Shown here piece by piece: positions 59,667 through 64,000 of a stretch of 64,000 nt of DNA. This stretch comes from Triatoma infestans (lineage: Eukaryota; Arthropoda; Insecta; Hemiptera; Reduviidae), in NCBI GenBank assembly GCA_011037195.1, contig JAAEAF010002602.1, positions 62,001 through 126,000 on the forward strand, written 5' to 3'. The notes beneath the pieces were generated by a model, which was not told the DNA's origin, ran no database searches, and saw only the letters and a list, made by a program, of their open reading frames with translations. The number at the start of each line of letters is the position of its first letter. The first letter of the stretch is position 1. The translations under genes and the position numbers were made by a program.

Positions 59667-60349
59667 CTACTGTTAATTATCTTGGAGAAATTCTTGACAG
59701 GAAGCTGACTTTAGCCACACACATAAAGGATAGAGTCAATAGGGGCAAAGCAGCTATCCGTATGTTATTCCCCAATGCTCTGTCGAAATTCTAAACTCTC
59801 TCGCCAGAGAATAAGCTTTTAAGGTGGTAGTAAGACCTATGCTACTATATGCTTGCCCTTCTTGAAGCCTGACCTGCAGATCCAACATCGCCTCGCTACA
59901 AATACAAAAGAAATTCCTAGTGTCATCAAGTGGTGACATCCTCCCCTCGCAATAGCCATATTACAGATCTCCACCTAAACACGAAAATGGATTATATTGA
60001 ATCCCACATTAGAAAGGTGGTCGCCTTAAAATTCTTTAGCATGTGTGAAGCAAGTCACAATAACCTGTGCAGACAGCTAGGGAACTATGACTTGAGCTGT
60101 GAGTACAGACATACAGGAGGGTTAAACACTCCTTAATTTAAACATTATGTATATATAAATGCTAGGTATTTTTTTTTTATATCTTTTCCCTAATTCCAAC
60201 TAATACAAACAAATCAATATATTTTACAAACTCGGCTGGAGGTAATAGTGTATACTGGCACTCCTATGTAAATATGTGTATTATATTTGTATATAATTTT
60301 GAATAAAGAATTATTATTATTATTATATTAATATGCATTAAGAGCATTG

Positions 60350-60780
60350 GTTGAATTCCAAATTTGAATAAAATAAATTTTACCGAAAAATGCGACTTTA
60401 GAATAAGTTTTTTTTTTAAATTATTCTTGAAAATGATGACATGGATTTTCTCTAAACTTGGATGAGTGCGATACTAATTGAACAGATATAAACGTATCAC
60501 TTTTATTTGGCTTTATTGTTTCAAAATAATTGTTTTTAAGTTTGTTCTGCGGAATTTGTACCATTAAATTTTAAATGTTCTATTTGGTTGTATCAATGTT
60601 ATTGGTGCTCTCTTCTGGAATACAATATAATCACTTCTATCTGGATAATTTGCCTGCACTACCTCTATATTTATATTACAACAAATATTTGAAGTTAAAA
60701 CTTAATTTGTCATTTTTATATGTAATTATATTAACAGTGTTGCAGACGAAAGTCTTGCGAGTGTTTCACAGCTAGATTTC
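60350..60780 (+). repeat. Partial copy of the ~950-bp repeat family (3' part)
   Basis: Has 'cattggttgaattccaaatt', 'aaaatgatgacatggatttt', 'cacttttatttggctttatt' and ends with gacgaaagtcttgcgagtgt then ttcacagctag, the family's terminal phrase. Confidence 0.7.
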
Positions 60781-61104
60781 ACCTCTAGATCACCTTGTAG
60801 TTCATTTCTTCAATCACATATTCTGTCCTCAACTACATTGTCATCAAAACCAAGTAAAAAGGTCAATTAGAAAGAAAAGAGATCTAATGAGTCCAGAGTT
60901 ATAAAAACAGACATATACATCTCAAGGTCAGTATGAACATATGTGGCGTGATTAATCACTTGAATACATAATTGAAAAAAAATAATACAACTTTACATTG
61001 TATACTTGCCCCCATAAGTTCACTAAATATTTATTAAGCATTAAAAAAGGATAAAGTACAGAACTTCAGAGACAACCTATTAACAGATATATAGGTTGAA
61101 TAAT

Positions 61105-61490
61105 ATGTGTGGATGGGTCCGCAATGCTGGATAACATTTGGTATTTTATCCGTCGTAGCTAGGCATGCATATTTTTTATTTTGTTCCTAGCCGGTTTCGG
61201 ATTTTCTTCCATCGTCAGAAGCTAATTCACCAAGTTCGTGTAGAGAGTTCATTTCAACGTAATGTTGTTTCTTTTACACTCACATTTGTTGGTTTCACTA
61301 ATCTCCCCACCAACAAACCAACAAGTGTGAGTTTAATGGAAACATTGCGTTGAAATGAACTCTCTACACGAACTTGGTGAATTTGCTTCTGATGATGGAT
61401 GAAAATCAGAAACCGGTCAGAAACAAAAGGAATATGCATGCTACGACGGATAAAATACCAGCATTGCGGACCCACCCACATATTTAATTA
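61105..61490. mobile_element. Foldback repeat, copy 2 (almost full palindrome)
   Basis: The left arm (from gtgtggatgggtccgcaatg at about 61106) reads through 'ttttatccgtcgtagc', 'gccggtttcggattttcttc', 'atcgtcagaagc', 'aattcaccaagttcgtgtag', 'agagttcatttcaacgtaat' and 'acactcacatttgttggt'. The right arm returns the same words reversed and ends ccagcattgcggacccaccc. The arms are each about 170-180 bp with a tiny spacer near 61305. No transposase. Confidence 0.9.
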
Positions 61491-62079
61491 TATTTTTAAT
61501 TTAAGCCAAAATCTATGGTCATTGGCGCCCGGAGCCTTCTCATGCATTGCCGGCATCCGGACAGTTTTCTCCCATTATAAAGAACACCGTCCATCATCGG
61601 ACAGTGAGCTGCATAGCTCCTAGGAAGAAAAAATCTAAAGGCAGTTATTACGTATTCGTCCACTAGAATTCCGTTTTTATATTATTTATATATCATTTTC
61701 TGTCATTTATTTTTACGTTATATTTATTACCCTATTTATGTATTTATTCAGAATGTGACGTTCTTCTTTGTGTCATTCCGTACTTTAGAATTTCCGAATT
61801 GCCCATACGGTGGTAAATATTGACTAGAAACATTGTTATAACCAAGATTTTTTGTTACCCGAGTTAACTCGATTTGGCAAAGTATACAGACAACTTTTTT
61901 TCTTTTTGCAAAAGAGACCCATTTGTTGTTTTTGTTTACAAGATTTGTTAATATTCTCTTGCAAATAAATAAAATAAAGAACAAAAAAGTTGGTCGAAAA
62001 AGATCGCTTTCTGTTTTTTTTTTTTTTATTGGTGCATTAAGAGGTTAATGTAACCAAATATTGTTAACCAGAAAAAGAT
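61491..62079. other. Interval between foldback copies
   Basis: No supported gene. The stretch 61505-61625 is GC-richer ('ggcgcccggagccttctcat') and could be a fragment of another element. The rest is AT-rich. Confidence 0.4.
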
Positions 62080-62430
62080 TTTCATCCATCGTTGATGAAA
62101 GAATTTGCATGCATATTGATTTTGTACCTGACCGGTTTCGGATTTTCATCCATCATCAGATCAAATTCACCAAGTTCGGGCAGAGAACACACTTTAACGT
62201 AATGTTTCTGTTACACTCACACTTGTTGGATATCATGGATATATACAACCACAAGTGTGAAGTGTAACATAAACATTACGTTGAAGTGAACTCTTTACAC
62301 GAACGTGGTGAATTTCCGAACCGACGATGGATGAATATCCGAAATCGGTTAGGAATAAAATAAATGTGCATGCTACGATGGACAAAATACCAGACATCAA
62401 CAGATATTGAATATGTAGATAAATCCGCAA
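62080..62430. mobile_element. Foldback repeat, copy 3
   Basis: Left arm 62080-62235 (gcatgcatattgattttgta, accggtttcggattttcatc, aattcaccaagttcgggcag, cacactttaacgtaatgttt) and right arm 62245-62425 in reverse order. The order of conserved blocks is the same as in copy 2. The spacer is the 'ggatatcatggatatatac' around 62228-62246. Confidence 0.85.
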
Positions 62431-62655
62431 TGCTGGATAACATCTGGTATTTTATCTGTCGTAGCATGCATATTTATTTCCTTCCTGACAGGTTTCGGAC
62501 TTTCATCCATCGTCAGAAGAAATTCACCAAGTTCGTGTAGAGAGTTCACTTCAACGTAATATTTCTGTTACTTGTTACTCACACTTGCTGGTTGTATATA
62601 ATTATGTGGGGAGGTTTATAAGGTTATGTTACTATATGTGTGTGTGTGTATGTGC

Positions 62656-62699
<44 letters not shown>

Positions 62700-63010
62700 T
62701 TAATGACAAAATGGAATTATTATAAGTTATGATTAGACATCAGAAAATAGTGATATTAAATTTGTTTTCTGTTTTGCAGAATACTCCATAACTAAATTTT
62801 GAATAGGGTTGTAAAGTATGCTCAGTGTTTTATGAAGTTATTTTTATTAGGGTTATATTTATATACTGTACTAATAAAAATAGATAAAGTTTGAAGATAG
62901 ATAAAGGTGAATTTGCTCTGACGATGGATGAAAGTCCGAAACCGGTCAGGAAGGAAATAAATATGCATGCTACGACGGATAAAAATACCAGATATTAACA
63001 GATATTGTAT
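62431..63010. mobile_element. Foldback repeat, copy 4, with microsatellite-bearing centre
   Basis: Left arm 62431-62600 (ggtattttatctgtcgtagc, gacaggtttcggactttcat, gttcacttcaacgtaatatt) and a short right arm 62905-63005 (tctgacgatggatgaaagtc, aaccggtcaggaaggaaata, gcatgctacgacggataa). The centre holds a GT/AG microsatellite and about 200 bp of unrelated AT-rich DNA, so the right arm lacks its inner half. Confidence 0.8.
62636..62700 (+). repeat. (GT)n(GA)n microsatellite
   Basis: A run of about 44 bp of GT/GC-interrupted dinucleotides followed by about 20 bp of AG repeats, inside the centre of foldback copy 4. Confidence 0.9.
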
Positions 63011-63289
63011 TGGTATCGTTTTATGGATACCGGAAGTTGAAGGGAGGAGTACGTGTTGTTAGTTAGAGAGATTAGAGAATTGGTATTCGAAATACGAACT
63101 ACTGATTTATGAAAATAAACTAAATTTTAACAAATAATTTATAGTGTATTGAAATAGAAAAACTAAGACGCACAATTGTAAATGAATATAAGAATTATGA
63201 AATGAATATAAATTATTAAAGAAGCCTTAAATAGGGACGCGCTCGCGATGTGTGATGGTGCTACTGATCTGGAACTGATGTGAACTTCT

Positions 63290-63395
63290 TTCGTACTGGC
63301 ACTTAACTGATTGATGATTCGCACTTAACTGATCGATAACTCGTACTTAAATGATCGATTGCTCGCACTTAACTGATCTGGAACTCCAGTGGGGC
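63290..63395 (+). repeat. Short tandem repeat of about 26 bp
   Basis: The phrase 'gcacttaactgatcgat' with the variant 'actcgtacttaaatgatcga' recurs four times (near 63299, 63327, 63343-63353 and 63366), each followed by a direct or altered 'tgatgattc'/'ataactc'/'tgctc' linker. Copies differ at several positions. Confidence 0.7.
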
Positions 63396-63544
63396 GACGT
63401 TTATATTTGCATCACTCACACATCGGCTGATGTGTAAGTACGTGCCACACTAAGACATCTCTCGTAGTATATTGTCCCTAGGGGAGGTCGGTAGTTAACA
63501 AAGGCTGTTTTGGCCGGGGTGACGACGCTTTGTTAACAGATGGT

Positions 63545-63670
63545 GGCCAGGTACATTGACCCTTGTATGAAGGAAATACAAAAAGAGTTTTGCGGCGGTT
63601 CTCTTGACTGTATATTGACCCCTGTTTGAAAGGGTTTGGCGGCGGTTCTTGACCTGCAGATAGTGGCTGG
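63545..63670 (+). repeat. Imperfect direct repeat of about 60 bp
   Basis: 'attgacccttgtatgaagg' then 'gcggcggttct' is followed about 60 bp later by 'attgacccctgtttgaaagg' then 'ggcggcggttct'. The block is GC-richer than its surroundings. I could not link it to an element. Confidence 0.65.
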
Positions 63671-64000
63671 CTGGATCCTTTTCCAAATTCCAACCACTAG
63701 TTATAATTTTTAGATTTATTTAAAAATTATATCTTCTTTCTTCTTCTTGCCATCACATCACAATATGTTTGATTTTAAGCGAGTACAATCTTCAAGGTAA
63801 TTTAGATTTTTGTATATCAAACATTTTATAGCATATTAATAATAAAATAAATGTCCTCTAGTAGAATTTTCAATATTTCAGTTTTAAACAATGCGCGTTT
63901 TTTTCTTATATATAATTTTCTGAGATATATTTAAAAATAGTGTGCATACAATCTGTTTGGAGTACACCCTTACTGCAATTTTCACAATTTTAACTGATAA
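63671..64000. other. Right edge, nothing firmly supported
   Basis: AT-rich. An ATG at 63765 followed by 10 sense codons (MFDFKRVQSS) and a gtaattt donor at 63797 could be a first coding exon of a plus-strand gene lying beyond the window, but one short frame is too little to call. Confidence 0.25.

Larger units (their letters stand above)
58860..60330 (+). pseudogene. Jockey-like LINE remnant, RT and C-terminal part, interrupted by a SINE
   Basis: Plus-strand pieces in order: KHTGMILMDIRSAFDTVWHT (RT motif with the first Asp), GSIKGPVFFLIYFNLLPVP, a frameshifted YADDIAIYAS region near 59190-59215, INPEKTMAILFSKRRPV, then the SINE insertion, then VNYLGEILDRKLTLATHIKD and a C-terminal HIRKVVALKFFSMCEASHNN stretch ending at a stop near 60134. 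The 3' end is a TTA-rich tail at 60304-60330. Many stops and indels; inactive. Confidence 0.82.

Noticed and set aside
63765..63796. First coding exon of a plus-strand gene at the right edge
   Set aside because: Only about ten codons before a donor-like gtaattt; no acceptor partner is visible inside the window.
1..64000. CRISPR arrays, bacterial operons, riboswitches or viral genes
   Set aside because: No regularly spaced direct repeats with unique spacers and no prokaryotic gene order; every repeat seen is explained by eukaryotic transposons or microsatellites.

Overview
This is animal nuclear DNA, almost certainly from an insect. It is AT-rich, its genes are split by GT-AG introns, and it is crowded with non-LTR retrotransposons (LOA/I-like, Jockey-like and RTE-like), Tc1, hAT and foldback elements. 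No bacterial operon, CRISPR array or virus was seen. The species cannot be named from the sequence alone.

Four host genes are supported. (1) A minus-strand gene of unknown function has its first two coding exons at 1782-640 and continues off the left edge. (2) ANAPC2, the cullin-like subunit of the anaphase-promoting complex, is complete on the plus strand at 2665-11003, with 14 coding exons that join in frame to 771 codons. It is divergent from gene 1, with about 880 bp between the start codons. (3) A three-exon minus-strand gene at 27224-17443 (200 codons) resembles the sperm-flagellum microtubule inner protein SPMIP1 (ATP6V1FNB); its 7.4-kb first intron is filled with transposons. (4) MFSD11, an UNC93-like transporter-family membrane protein, lies on the minus strand at 52547-46154. 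Seven coding exons join in frame, and the exon for the first transmembrane helix was not found.

The rest is mobile DNA. A complete-looking LINE at 12347-17393 has an open 1220-codon endonuclease/RT/RNase H frame and a 12-bp target-site duplication. It sits next to the 3' end of the SPMIP1-like gene. Intron 1 of that gene holds a 294-bp foldback element, LINE RNase H fragments, a non-autonomous hAT element with a perfect 8-bp duplication, and a decayed Tc1 element. From 28579 to 39438 a 5.7-kb unit made of an AT-rich segment plus a decayed LINE is duplicated in tandem, with an inverted LINE piece and a third partial copy of the segment. From 53 kb to 63 kb there are more LINE fragments, a tRNA-Glu-derived SINE nested in a Jockey-like remnant, a 5'-truncated LINE with a 13-bp duplication, and a cluster of foldback repeats. 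A separate interspersed repeat family of about 950 bp has at least ten full or partial copies across the window.

No new multi-gene system was found. The most useful leads are the young LINE, the unnamed ~950-bp repeat family, the foldback family near 61-63 kb, the tandem LINE duplication and the unidentified gene at the left edge.
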